From: Myxococcales bacterium
GTDB taxonomy: Bacteria; Myxococcota_A; Polyangia; Haliangiales; Haliangiaceae
DNA length: 64,000 nucleotides
Direction: 5' to 3'
NCBI GenBank assembly: GCA_016707895.1
Contig: JADJGV010000034.1
Location: 1 to 64,000, forward strand
Positions 1 through 12,462 of the stretch are shown here, one piece after another. Within the stretch, counting starts at the first letter, position 1; the number at the start of each line of letters is the position of its first letter. Made by a program: the position numbers and the translations under genes. The notes under the pieces were generated by a model. It was not told the origin of the DNA, searched no databases, and worked only from the letters and a program-made list of their open reading frames with translations.

Positions 1-66
1 TGGCGTGATCTCGAGAGCATCGCGGGGCCTGCGGGCTGGCGCCTGCGGGCGCGCGCCATCACCTGA
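1..66 (+). CDS. C-terminal fragment of an upstream gene (partial)
   Basis: Frame 1 is open from the window edge to a TGA at 64-66. It gives about 21 residues ending in a basic tail (...GWRLRARAIT). Third codon positions are nearly all G or C, as in the clear genes of this window, so this is probably the end of a real gene. The product cannot be identified from so short a piece. Confidence 0.4.
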   Translation, partial: WRDLESIAGPAGWRLRARAIT

Positions 67-101
67 TGGCTGGCCCCCGCAGTCCGCCGTCGCGCTGCTG
101 A

Positions 102-107
102 TATAGT
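102..107 (+). promoter_or_regulatory. Putative -10 box of the FHA/sigma-54 activator gene
   Basis: TATAGT ends 8 bases before the ATG at 116. This would put the transcription start almost on the start codon. No Shine-Dalgarno sequence stands between them and no clear -35 is seen. Confidence 0.4.
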
Positions 108-115
108 ACGCCGGG

Positions 116-1471
<1,356 letters not shown>

Positions 1472-1487
1472 CCCCGCCGCGCCGTGC

Positions 1488-1493
1488 TACCGT
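1488..1493 (+). promoter_or_regulatory. Putative -10 box of the kinase gene, leaderless type
   Basis: TACCGT preceded by TGC (extended -10 form) ends exactly six bases before the GTG start at 1500. No ribosome binding site is visible. Confidence 0.45.
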
Positions 1494-1499
1494 GATCGC

Positions 1500-2888
1500 G
1501 TGATCAGCCTGGACTCGGCCGGCCTGCCGGCGCCGGCCCTCGGCGCGGCGGCGCTGCCCGCTGGCGCGGCGGTCGGCGAGTTCGTGCTCGACGCACTCCT
1601 GGCCCAGGGCGGGTTCGGCCAGGTCTATCGCGCGCACCACGCGACCTCCGGCCGGGTGGTCGCGGTCAAGGTGCTGCACGGCGAGCTGTGCAGCGCGCCG
1701 GCCGCGGTGGCGCGCTTCCTCCGCGAGGCCGAGGTCATGGTGCGGGTCCAGCACCCCCACGTCGTCGAGCTGGTCGCGTGGGGCACCGTCGATGACGGCC
1801 GCCCGTACCTGGCGATGGAGTTCCTCACCGGCACCGACCTCGGCCGGGCGCTGGCGACCCGCGGCCGGCTGCCCGTGGCCGACGCGCTGGCGATCGTCGC
1901 GCCGGTGGCGAGCGCGCTGGCGGCGGCCCACGCCCAGGCCATCGTCCACCGCGACGTCAAGGCCGCCAACGTCTTCCTCGCGACCGACGGCGCCGGCGGC
2001 GCGCGCCCGATCTTGATCGACTTCGGCATCGCCAAGCTGGCCGCGCCCGACGCCGCCGAGCTCACCACCTCGCGCCAGCTGGTCGGCACGCCGGTGACGA
2101 TGGCGCCCGAGCAGATCCGCGGCGGCGCGGTCGACGCCCGCACCGACGTCTACGGCCTCGGCGTGATGACGTTCCACCTGCTCACCGGCCGGCTGCCGTT
2201 CGAGGACGAGTCGCCGACGATCGTCCAGTACCTGCACGCCCACGCGCGCCGGCCGCGGGCCTCGGCGTTCGCCTCGCTGCCGGCCGCGATCGACGAGGTC
2301 ATCGCGAAGGCGATGGCGATCGAGCCGGACCAGCGCTACCCCGGCGCGCCCGAGTTCGCCGCCGCGCTGGCCGCCGCCGCCGCCAGCGATCCCGCCGCCG
2401 CCGCCGCGCTGGCGCCGCGCCCCGCGGTCGGCGTCCTGGTCGAGGTCCGCGCCGACGACGACGCGATGGCCGATCCCGACGACGCGCTCCTGGCCGATCT
2501 CGAGGGCCTGTTGCCGCTGGCCGAGGCGCGCCTCACCGCCGCCGGCTACCCGGTGGCGCTGCACGGCGGCAACCTGCTGCTGGCGGCGCGCGCGATCGAC
2601 GGCGACGACGCGCTGGCCCGCACCGGCGCGATCGAGGTCGGGCGCGCGGTCGCCGCGGCGCTCGAGGCGCGGCCCGATCGCGATCCCCGGGTCGGCTTCG
2701 TCTGTGTGGTCCATGCCGCGGTCGCGCTGTGCGCCGGCGATCAGGTCCGCGCCGGCGACCTCACCGACGTCGCCTACTGGTCGCCGGATCCCGAGGTGCG
2801 CGGCCTGGTCGCCACCCGCGCCGCGCTCGACGGCCTGCCGGTGGTCGGCGCCGCGGTCAGCGACTCGCGGGTGTGGCAGGTCCGCTGA
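1500..2888 (+). CDS. Ser/Thr protein kinase
   Basis: A 462-residue Hanks-type kinase. Residues about 25-290 hold the catalytic domain: glycine loop AQGGFGQV (about 34), VAVKVL lysine (about 56), catalytic loop HRDVKAAN (about 150), DFGIAKL (about 176) and MAPEQ (about 201). No transmembrane helix is seen, so it is probably cytosolic. The C-terminal 150 residues are Ala/Asp-rich; their layout loosely recalls a decayed class III nucleotide cyclase domain, but I cannot assign it. The GTG start is supported by a -10-like box six bases upstream. It lies between two sigma-54 activator genes on the same strand, and phosphorylation of the FHA regulator or its partners is a plausible role. Confidence 0.9.
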   Translation: MISLDSAGLPAPALGAAALPAGAAVGEFVLDALLAQGGFGQVYRAHHATSGRVVAVKVLHGELCSAPAAVARFLREAEVMVRVQHPHVVELVAWGTVDDGRPYLAMEFLTGTDLGRALATRGRLPVADALAIVAPVASALAAAHAQAIVHRDVKAANVFLATDGAGGARPILIDFGIAKLAAPDAAELTTSRQLVGTPVTMAPEQIRGGAVDARTDVYGLGVMTFHLLTGRLPFEDESPTIVQYLHAHARRPRASAFASLPAAIDEVIAKAMAIEPDQRYPGAPEFAAALAAAAASDPAAAAALAPRPAVGVLVEVRADDDAMADPDDALLADLEGLLPLAEARLTAAGYPVALHGGNLLLAARAIDGDDALARTGAIEVGRAVAAALEARPDRDPRVGFVCVVHAAVALCAGDQVRAGDLTDVAYWSPDPEVRGLVATRAALDGLPVVGAAVSDSRVWQVR

Positions 2889-2967
2889 CCGTCCATTCCG
2901 GACGCCGCCCCTCCAGATCGGCACGATCGCGCGTAACGCCGGGCGCCCGTGGCAAGACCGACCCGGC

Positions 2968-4617
<1,650 letters not shown>

Positions 4618-4618
4618 A

Positions 4619-5269
4619 CTAGGCGAAGGCGTCGATCGCCGCGAGCACGGCCTCGGCCTGGGCCAGCGCCCGGCGGACCGCCGCGGTCGACGCGCCGCCG
4701 GCGGCGTCGGCGCCGGCGCGCGCGAGGTGACGCTCGAGGACGCGGCGCAGGTCGGCGGCGGCCGCGCTCGGTGGCGTCGGCGGCGGCGGCAGCGGTCGCG
4801 CGATCGGCGCGGCGGCGATCGCGGTGGGCGCGGTGCCGCCGGCCTCGACCGCCGAGCGACCGGGTCGATGCGGCAGCGCGCCGTCGGCCTTCGCGAGCAA
4901 CAGCGCGCAGACCTGGTCGTGGACGCCGCGCAGCTCGGCGGGCAGCTCGATCAGGTGGAGCTCGGCGTCGACCTCGTCCTTGACCTGCGCCAGCGCCGCC
5001 ACGGTCGGCGCCTCGAAGCTGGCGCCGTGGGCGCGCAGCCGACGGCGAAACATCGCCGCGGTCACCCGCGCGATCTCGTCGTCGCCGCCCTCGATCGCCG
5101 CCAGCGACTTGAGGCCGAGGTGGACGCCCTGGAAGTAGCTGGCGAGGAAGCAATCGAGCAGGCCGTCGCGGGCGTCGGCGACGGTGATCTCGGCGCGCTC
5201 GAGGCGGGCCTTGACCCGGGCGGCGTAGCGCTCCTGGATCGCGGCGGCGGTGGGAGAGGTGGTCTGCAT
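4619..5269 (-). CDS. Hypothetical protein coupled to a Ser/Thr kinase
   Basis: A 216-residue protein with no family I recognise. Residues 1-130 are mainly alpha-helical, with a basic start and a central LLDCFLASYFQGVHLGLKS segment. Residues about 130-165 are a Pro/Ala-rich linker, and the rest is another helical, Ala-rich part. No signal peptide is seen. The ATG at 5269 lies two bases after the stop codon of the kinase gene upstream, so the two are almost certainly translated from one message. It may be a substrate or scaffold of that kinase (inference). Confidence 0.75.
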   Translation of the reverse strand: MQTTSPTAAAIQERYAARVKARLERAEITVADARDGLLDCFLASYFQGVHLGLKSLAAIEGGDDEIARVTAAMFRRRLRAHGASFEAPTVAALAQVKDEVDAELHLIELPAELRGVHDQVCALLLAKADGALPHRPGRSAVEAGGTAPTAIAAAPIARPLPPPPTPPSAAAADLRRVLERHLARAGADAAGGASTAAVRRALAQAEAVLAAIDAFA

Positions 5270-5271
5270 CG

Positions 5272-6978
<1,707 letters not shown>

Positions 6979-7029
6979 AGGCTCGGCCAGCGACCGAGAC
7001 GCTGGTCCCCGCGCCGTGCGGCGGACGCA

Positions 7030-7042
7030 TTCCAGAATGGAA
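7030..7042. promoter_or_regulatory. Palindrome in the divergent kinase/cytochrome P460 promoter region
   Basis: TTCCAGAATGGAA is a TTCCA-3-TGGAA inverted repeat, and a further TTCCA half-site follows at 7050-7054. It sits between the divergently transcribed kinase and cytochrome genes, so it may be an operator. No cognate regulator is evident. Confidence 0.25.
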
Positions 7043-7123
7043 CGTGCGCGTTCCAGGATCGCGCGTCCGCGATCGGACCGGCGCGGTCGGGCGCGTGGGT
7101 GGCGGCCCGCGCGGCGCCGCGCG

Positions 7124-7129
7124 TACACT
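7124..7129 (+). promoter_or_regulatory. Putative -10 box of the cytochrome P460 gene, leaderless type
   Basis: TACACT ends six bases before the ATG at 7136, the same spacing as at several other genes in the window. Confidence 0.45.
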
Positions 7130-7135
7130 GCGCGC

Positions 7136-7642
7136 ATGTCGCGCGCGCCCGCCCGCTGGATCTCGCTGTCGATCGCCCTCGCCGCCTGCCATGGCTCGTC
7201 GCCGCAGGCGCAGGCGCCGCGCGACGCGGTGCTGTCCGGCGCGGTCACCGGCGCCGGGGCGGGCGCGGCGGTGTCGGACTGCTCGACCTGGCCGCAGTGG
7301 GTCAAGGTCAACGCCGCGCGCTACCGCTCGGCCGGCCACGGCGGCCGGTGGGTCGACGTCTACGTCGAGGCCGAGCACGTCGACGCCTACGTCACGGGTG
7401 GCGTGGCCCCGGTCGGCATGCGGATCATCAAGGCCGGCTATGCGGACGAGGCCGGCACGACCTTCCAGGCGCTGACCGTGATGGGCAAGATGGCCCCGGG
7501 CTACGATCCCGACGGCGGCGACTGGTACTACGGGGTGCTCGACCGCGACGGTCGCACCGCCAAGCTGCAAGGCAAGCTCGAGATGTGCCGCGACTGCCAC
7601 GACACCGCCGACGTCGACTTCCGGTTCGGCTTGCCGGAGTGA
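7136..7642 (+). CDS. Cytochrome P460 family lipoprotein
   Basis: A 168-residue exported protein. The start has a basic n-region, a hydrophobic stretch and a lipobox ending in LAAC (Cys about 18), so it is probably lipid-anchored in the periplasm. The C-terminal half shows the P460 pattern: MAPGYDPDGGDWYYGVLD and then a c-type haem motif CRDCH at about 151-155. P460 proteins carry a cross-linked c-type haem and oxidise hydroxylamine or detoxify NO in some bacteria; the cross-linking lysine cannot be fixed without an alignment. It is divergent from the kinase gene and 163 bp upstream of the NrtS-like gene. A link to nitrogen oxide chemistry is suggested only by these two family names. Confidence 0.85.
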   Translation: MSRAPARWISLSIALAACHGSSPQAQAPRDAVLSGAVTGAGAGAAVSDCSTWPQWVKVNAARYRSAGHGGRWVDVYVEAEHVDAYVTGGVAPVGMRIIKAGYADEAGTTFQALTVMGKMAPGYDPDGGDWYYGVLDRDGRTAKLQGKLEMCRDCHDTADVDFRFGLPE

Positions 7643-7805
7643 CGCGCCCCAGGCCGGTCGTCGCGGCGCGCGTGGCATCGGCGTAGGCCGGCCAGCGTCG
7701 GCGTTCCAGCGTGGCGCGGCCGCCGTCCAGTTTCGCCGGGCCTGGGCCCGCACGTCGCCGCGAGCGACGCGGGTAGCTGGCATCGTTCGTGCTCCACCGC
7801 GGCCG

Positions 7806-8060
7806 ATGGTGACGTCGCCGATGCCGTGGCAGCGGATGCTGGTGCGGGCGAGCTGTCTCGCGCTGATCGTCGGCACCGTGCTGATGCTGATCAACCACGG
7901 TGACCACCTCGCGCGCGAGCCGATCTGCGCGGGCTTCTACTGGAAGCTCGCGCTGTCCTACGCCGTGCCGTTCACCGTCTCGCTCATCTCGACGCTGCTC
8001 GCACAGGGCGATGCGCGTCGCCTCTCTCGCCCTCACGACTCAAGGAGCACTGACCGATGA
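7806..8060 (+). CDS. nrtS: NrtS-like small membrane protein
   Basis: Eighty-four residues with two predicted membrane helices (about 14-30 and 46-66). The pattern GTVLMLINHGD followed by a short loop, WKLALSYAVPF and TVS is typical of the short NrtS nitrate/nitrite transporter family described in cyanobacteria and proteobacteria. The stop codon overlaps the start of the bufferin precursor gene (ATGA at 8057-8060), so the two are translationally coupled. In this operon it may serve metallophore-linked transport rather than nitrate; that is conjecture. Confidence 0.7.
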   Translation: MVTSPMPWQRMLVRASCLALIVGTVLMLINHGDHLAREPICAGFYWKLALSYAVPFTVSLISTLLAQGDARRLSRPHDSRSTDR

Positions 8061-8431
8061 CACCCTCGCTCAAGCACGGGATGATGATCGCCATGGCCGC
8101 CGGCGCGCTGTTCGCCAGCGCCTGCAAGAAGGCGGACGACAAGGGCGGCGGTGCGGCGCCGACGCCACCGGCGCCGGCCGCCCCGGCCGCGGCCAAGCCG
8201 ACCGACAAGCCGACCGACCCGGGCGCGGCGATGCCGGCCACCACGCAGCCGGGCGAGAAGACCGCCAAGGTGCACTGCGCCGGCGTGAACGCCTGCAAGG
8301 GGCAGGGCGGCTGCAAGACCGCCGCGAACGCCTGCGCGGGGCAGAACGGCTGCAAGGGCCAGGGCTTCGTCGACATCGGCACCGAGGACGAGTGCAAGAG
8401 CAAGGGCGGCACCGTCATGGCCGCGATGTAG
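8057..8431 (+). CDS. bufA2: BufA2-type periplasmic bufferin precursor (metal-binding RiPP)
   Basis: A 124-residue exported protein. Its signal sequence ends near the first Cys (ALFASACKK), and a Pro/Ala/Lys linker follows. The C-terminal core has paired repeats of the form HCAGVNACKGQGGC and ACAGQNGCKGQG, then a final DECKSKGG. This arrangement of about seven Cys in NxCKGQ units is the hallmark of BufA2-type bufferins, whose cysteines are converted by an MNIO enzyme to copper-binding heterocycles. A good AAGGAG ribosome site lies eight bases upstream. The matching MNIO (9451-10311), DUF2063 partner (10301-11155) and DoxX (8984-9448) genes follow on the same strand. Confidence 0.88.
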   Translation: MTPSLKHGMMIAMAAGALFASACKKADDKGGGAAPTPPAPAAPAAAKPTDKPTDPGAAMPATTQPGEKTAKVHCAGVNACKGQGGCKTAANACAGQNGCKGQGFVDIGTEDECKSKGGTVMAAM

Positions 8432-8454
8432 CTCGCGTTCGTTCGACGACGCGC

Positions 8455-8482
8455 GCGCCGGCGGGAGGGACACCGCCGGCGC
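8455..8482 (+). terminator. Strong hairpin between two candidate precursor genes
   Basis: A perfect 10-bp GC-only stem with an 8-base loop (GCGCCGGCGG...CCGCCGGCGC) begins 24 bases after the bufA2 stop. No T-run follows, so it is more likely an attenuator or mRNA 3' stabiliser that raises precursor message over the enzyme genes than a true intrinsic terminator. Confidence 0.45.
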
Positions 8483-8672
8483 CTCGCGTTTCGGAGCGCG
8501 ATCGGCGGCGCCGCCGCCGCGCGCGGCGCGCCGCGGTGGAATGGCGGGCGTCCACGATGGAGCGTGGCCCGCGCGCGTGCGTCTCCAGGCGCGTCGCGCG
8601 GCTGGCACCGCGCGTGCAGTCTCGGTCCGTCGACGCCGCACCAACCACGACGGCGCTCGAAGGAACGCTCTC

Positions 8673-8963
8673 ATGACTCACTCGAAGACGGTCTCGATGT
8701 TGCTCGCCGCTGCCCTCGCGGGGGCGCTCGCCGCCACCGCCGCCGCCGCGCCGCTGGTGGACGCGCCGGTCGCGCTGGACGACGGCAAGGCCCCGCCGCC
8801 GGTCGCGCCGCCCACCGCCGCGCCCAAGGCCACCGACAAGGCGGCGCCGCCCGCCGCCGCGCCCAAGGCGGCTGACAAGAAGGACGCCGCGCCCAAGGAC
8901 GCCGAGAAGCCGAAGGACAAGTCGGCGTGCGGCGGTCCCAACGGCTGCGGCGCGAAGAAGTGA
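8673..8963 (+). CDS. Small exported Lys/Ala/Pro-rich protein with C-terminal Cys pair, candidate MNIO substrate
   Basis: Ninety-six residues. A clean signal peptide (MTHSKTVSM then a hydrophobic Ala/Leu stretch to ...TAAAAP) is followed by a low-complexity APPK/ADK region that ends in SACGGPNGCGAKK. The only two cysteines are in that tail. Short exported proteins with Gly/Cys tails are known MNIO substrates (HvfA type), so this is a plausible second precursor of the operon. The motif is much shorter than in known HvfA proteins, so the call is inferred mainly from its position between bufA2 and DoxX/MNIO. The ATG at 8673 has an AAGGA site upstream. Confidence 0.7.
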   Translation: MTHSKTVSMLLAAALAGALAATAAAAPLVDAPVALDDGKAPPPVAPPTAAPKATDKAAPPAAAPKAADKKDAAPKDAEKPKDKSACGGPNGCGAKK

Positions 8964-8983
8964 TCGTCCAGGCGCGAGGAACC

Positions 8984-9448
8984 ATGTCGACGATCTCGAT
9001 GACCCGCATCCGCTCGCTCTCCATCCGCGCCCGCTGGCTGCCGCCGCTGCTGTTGCGGGTCGTGCTGGGCGTGACCTTCGCGAAGGCCGGCTGGGGCAAG
9101 CTGCACCACCTGGCCCAGGTCGAGCAGTACTTCCGCTCGCTGCACATCCCGGCCGCGGGCGTCCAGGCGCCGATGATCGCGGCGATCGAGTTCGTCGGCG
9201 GGCTGCTGCTGCTGGCCGGCCTCGCGACGCGGATCGTCGCCGCGCTGCTGGTGGGCGTGATGGCGGTGGCGATCTACACGGCGATCTGGCCCGACGCCGA
9301 CGGCGTCACCGCGGTGCTCGGCGGCGTCGAGGCGATCTACCTGGCGGCGTTCGTCCACCTCGCGGTGAACGGCGGCGGCGCGGCGTCGCTCGACCGCGCG
9401 CTGGGGCGCTTCGTCCCGGCGCGGGCGCCGACCTCGGTCGCGAGCTGA
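8984..9448 (+). CDS. DoxX family membrane protein
   Basis: A 154-residue, four-helix membrane protein. The DoxX pattern is clear: LLLRVVLGVTFAKAGWGKL at the first helix, an EFVGGLLLLAGLATR second segment, and two more hydrophobic segments. DoxX-like proteins recur in MNIO operons (HvfD position) and may act in the membrane near the modified peptide; the exact role is unknown. An AGGA site stands just upstream of the ATG at 8984, and the MNIO gene starts two bases after its stop. Confidence 0.88.
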   Translation: MSTISMTRIRSLSIRARWLPPLLLRVVLGVTFAKAGWGKLHHLAQVEQYFRSLHIPAAGVQAPMIAAIEFVGGLLLLAGLATRIVAALLVGVMAVAIYTAIWPDADGVTAVLGGVEAIYLAAFVHLAVNGGGAASLDRALGRFVPARAPTSVAS

Positions 9449-9450
9449 CG

Positions 9451-10311
9451 GTGTCGGCCAACCGCTGGAACCGCCACGCGGCGCTCGGCGTGGGCCTCGG
9501 GCTGCGCGCGGCGCACGTCGAGGCGATCCTGGCGGCGCCGGCGCCGGTGGTGCCGTTCTTCGAGCTGCTGGCCGAGAACTTCCTCGGCGAGGGTGGCCGG
9601 CCACGGGACACGCTGGCGCGGGTCGGCGCCGTCTATCCCCTGGTGCCGCACGGCGTCTCGCTGTACGTCGGCTCGGCGGATGGCGTCGATCGCGCCCACC
9701 TCCGCCGCCTGCGCGCGCTGGCCGATCGCGTCGACGCGCCGTGGGTGACCGAGCACCTGTGCTGGGGCGCCGCCGGCGGGCGCACCAGCCACGAGCTCTT
9801 GCCGCTGCCGTTCACGCCGGCGGTGGTCCGGCTGTGCGCCGAGGCGATCCGCGAGGTGCAAGACACGCTGGGTCGGCCGTTCGCGATCGAGAACGTCAGC
9901 TCGTACCTCGCGTGGCGCGAGTCGACGATGACCGAGGCCGACTTCGTCGCCGAGGTCGCCGAGGCCGCCGACTGCGGCATCCTGCTCGACGTCAACAACG
10001 TCTACGTCTCGGCCGTCGACCACGGGTTCGACCCGCGCGCGTACCTGGCGCGCATCCCGGCCGAGCGGGTGGCGCAGCTGCACCTGGCCGGGCACGTCGC
10101 CGAGGAAGGCTACCTGCTCGACACGCACGACCAGCCGGTCGCCGAGCCGGTGTGGGCGCTGTACGCCGAGGCCCTGGCGCGCCTGGGTCCGACGCCGACG
10201 ATCGTCGAGTGGGACGGCGACGTCCCACCGCTGGCGGTGGCGCTCGCCGAGGTCGAGCGCGCGCGCGCGATCGCCGCCGCCGTCTCGCCGGAGGTCGCCG
10301 GTGCGCGTTGA
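9451..10311 (+). CDS. bufB: MNIO family enzyme (DUF692), bufferin-modifying
   Basis: A 286-residue TIM-barrel multinuclear non-haem iron oxidase that installs thiooxazole-type heterocycles on cysteines of the precursor, using O2. Candidate metal ligands stand in the usual order: VPHGVS, TEHLCW, IENVSSY, LLDVNNVYVSA, QLHLAGH, DTHD and VEWDGD. Length and motif order fit DUF692. It starts with GTG two bases after doxX and overlaps the DUF2063 gene by 11 bases, so it is tightly coupled to its usual partner. Confidence 0.92.
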   Translation: MSANRWNRHAALGVGLGLRAAHVEAILAAPAPVVPFFELLAENFLGEGGRPRDTLARVGAVYPLVPHGVSLYVGSADGVDRAHLRRLRALADRVDAPWVTEHLCWGAAGGRTSHELLPLPFTPAVVRLCAEAIREVQDTLGRPFAIENVSSYLAWRESTMTEADFVAEVAEAADCGILLDVNNVYVSAVDHGFDPRAYLARIPAERVAQLHLAGHVAEEGYLLDTHDQPVAEPVWALYAEALARLGPTPTIVEWDGDVPPLAVALAEVERARAIAAAVSPEVAGAR

Positions 10312-11155
10312 CGAGCTGCGCGCGCGGCAGCACGAGGTGCTGGCCGCGCTGGCCCGGCCGCTGACCGGCGCCAGCCGCGCGCGCGCGGCGTTGCCTGCCG
10401 GCGCCGCTGACGATCCGGCGATCGCCGCGCTCGCGGCGGCGCTGATCGCGCCGTCGGCGACGCTCGATCCGGCGGCGCGGCTCGAGATCTACCGACGGCA
10501 GTGCTGGCTGCGCCTGCTCGGCGCGCTGGCCGACGACTTCCCGGCGCTGCGCTGGCTGCTCGGGCCGACGGCGTTCGCCGCGCTGGCCGAGCGCTATCTG
10601 ATCGCGCACCCGCCGGCGCGCGCCGCGGGGCTGGCCGAGCTCGGCGCCGGGCTGCCGGCGTTCATCGCGACGACGACGCCAGCCGCGCTCCACGCGCACG
10701 AGCTGGCCCGGCTCGAGGCCGCGTGGTCGCGCGCGTTCACCGCGGGCGACGGCGCGCCGGTGGCCGCGGCCGACCTCGCGCAGGCGCCGCTGGCGCTGGC
10801 GCCGCACCTGACGATCCTGGCGTGCCGGACCGCGCCCGATCGGCTGTGGCAGCGCGCCCGGGCGCGCGGGCCCCGGGCCCGGCTCGGCGTCGTCGCGGCG
10901 TCGCCGCGGGTCCACGTCGCGGTGTTCCGCGACCACCTCGCGCGCGACGTCGTGCGGCTGCACCCCGCGGCCCACGCGATCCTCGCTGGCCTCACCGCCG
11001 GCGCGGGCCTGGGCGAGGCGCTCGAGCGCGCCGCGCCGTTGTTGCCGGCGCGCGGTGCGGCCGCGCGGGTGCGGGCGTGGTTCCGCGACTGGACGGCGCG
11101 CGGCTGGCTGGTCTCAGCGGCAGCGGAGCGCGGTGCCGAGCATCTCGCGGAGTGA
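10301..11155 (+). CDS. bufC: DUF2063 family MNIO partner protein
   Basis: A 284-residue protein. The N-terminal half has the DUF2063 pattern (ARLEIYRRQCWLRLLGALADDFPAL, then a YLIAHPP segment); the C-terminal half is more variable. In bufferin and methanobactin-type systems this protein presents the precursor to the MNIO. It starts with GTG 11 bases inside the end of the MNIO gene. Its last 42 bases overlap the end of the convergent lipoprotein gene. Confidence 0.88.
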   Translation: MRVDELRARQHEVLAALARPLTGASRARAALPAGAADDPAIAALAAALIAPSATLDPAARLEIYRRQCWLRLLGALADDFPALRWLLGPTAFAALAERYLIAHPPARAAGLAELGAGLPAFIATTTPAALHAHELARLEAAWSRAFTAGDGAPVAAADLAQAPLALAPHLTILACRTAPDRLWQRARARGPRARLGVVAASPRVHVAVFRDHLARDVVRLHPAAHAILAGLTAGAGLGEALERAAPLLPARGAAARVRAWFRDWTARGWLVSAAAERGAEHLAE

Positions 11156-11830
11156 GCTGTCGGCGGGCCGGATCGTCGCGGCGATCGCCAGCCAGTCGCT
11201 CCAGGGCAGCGCGCAGAACCCGCTGGCCAGGTAGCAGTCGGGGTGTGACGCGTAGGCCGCCGTCTTGACGTCGGGGCACGCCGCGTCGACCGGGATCGTG
11301 TCCTCCATCGCCTGCATCAGGCAGCGCCGCACGTCGTGGGCGAAGCGCTGGCCAGCCGGCGACAGCCGCGGCGTGGTCACCTCGAGGTAGCGCTCGCAGT
11401 ATTCGTAGCCGAAGCCCTGGTAGTAGCCGGTGGCGCCGCAGCCGTTCGCGGCGGCGGCGTCGCGGCACAGGTAGTAGTCGCACTGCGCGCAGTCCTCGCG
11501 GTCGATGTAATCAGCGCACGCGGTCGCGGGCGGCGCGGCGACCACGCACGCCGGCACCGGGCAGCGCGACAGCACGCCGAGGCGGCACAGCGCCGGCGAC
11601 GCGCGATCCTCCTTGCCCGGCTCGACCAGCGCCGCGCACGACGTGGCGAGGATCGCGTCGGCCGCCGCTGGATCGCACGTCGCGTCGGCCGGCGCGGCGC
11701 CGAAGCACTCGCTGAGGTGGGCGCGGGCCGCGGCGCAGCGGTCGTCGGCGGGCTCAGCGGCGCAGGCGGTCAAGCACGCCGCCGCGAGCGCGGCCACGGT
11801 GGCCATGGAGGTCGTCATCCGCCGCCGCAT
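11114..11830 (-). CDS. Cys-rich lipoprotein, unknown function
   Basis: About 238 residues. MRRRM start, hydrophobic stretch and lipobox LTAC. After the lipid-anchor Cys there are 18 further cysteines, including CAQCDYYLC, spread to the last residues. This suggests a disulfide-rich surface or periplasmic domain. No family recognised. The gene ends inside the end of the DUF2063 gene (42-bp tail-to-tail overlap). It follows the second MNIO cluster on the same strand after a 124-bp gap, so it might belong to that operon. An alternative ATG is at 11818. Confidence 0.72.
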   Translation of the reverse strand: MRRRMTTSMATVAALAAACLTACAAEPADDRCAAARAHLSECFGAAPADATCDPAAADAILATSCAALVEPGKEDRASPALCRLGVLSRCPVPACVVAAPPATACADYIDREDCAQCDYYLCRDAAAANGCGATGYYQGFGYEYCERYLEVTTPRLSPAGQRFAHDVRRCLMQAMEDTIPVDAACPDVKTAAYASHPDCYLASGFCALPWSDWLAIAATIRPADSSLREMLGTALRCR

Positions 11831-11954
11831 CGCAACATCGGCGCCAGCCCCGGGCCGCGACAACCCACCGGAATCACGCGGCGCGTCAGTGGCGCCGCGA
11901 GGCGCCGGCCACCGCCGAGTGCGCCGACGCGTCACACACGCGCGCGGCGCGAGC

Positions 11955-12377
11955 TCACTTCACGTCGAGCTTGAGGTCGACGGCGTGCTTGCGCGGCTCG
12001 CAGGTCGCGTCCGTGCACAGCGCGAAGCGCAGCTTGAGCGCGACCACCTTGGCGCCCGCGGTCCGGGGCGTCAGCGTGAGCTGGAACGCGGCGCGCTCGT
12101 GGCGCACCGACGCGTCGGCCTTGCCGAGCTTGGTCTTGGCCGCGGCGACGTCGGCCGGCGCCACGATCTCGACCGCGATCGGGTACTCCTCGTTGACCTT
12201 GTAGCCGCCCGACGGCGTCAGCTCGAGGCGGACGCCCACCGGGGCGCCGGCGACCGGCTGTTCGGCGGTGGTCGCGGTGACCACGAAGCCGTCACCGGCC
12301 CAGCGCTGGGTGTCGGCGGCGGCCACCGCGGGCGCGGCGGCGACGAGGGCGGTGGCGATCAACGAGCGAAGGAACAT
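11955..12377 (-). CDS. DsbD N-terminal-like exported protein
   Basis: A 140-residue protein with a signal peptide (MFLRSLIATALVAAAPAVAAA) and an all-beta, immunoglobulin-like domain. It contains YKVNEEYPIAV and the Cys pair CTDATCEP near the end. This matches stand-alone relatives of the N-terminal domain of the thiol:disulfide reductase DsbD, which passes electrons to periplasmic partners. A GAGG site favours the ATG at 12377. It lies 85 bp downstream of a peroxiredoxin-like gene on the same strand, so a redox role in the second MNIO cluster is attractive. Confidence 0.72.
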   Translation of the reverse strand: MFLRSLIATALVAAAPAVAAADTQRWAGDGFVVTATTAEQPVAGAPVGVRLELTPSGGYKVNEEYPIAVEIVAPADVAAAKTKLGKADASVRHERAAFQLTLTPRTAGAKVVALKLRFALCTDATCEPRKHAVDLKLDVK

Positions 12378-12462
12378 GGGGCCTCGGGGGAGCATGAGTC
12401 ATGGCACGGGCCGGCGCGGCGCGCCAGCGCGATGGTGGAGGTACGCGGGAAGCGGGTCTGGG

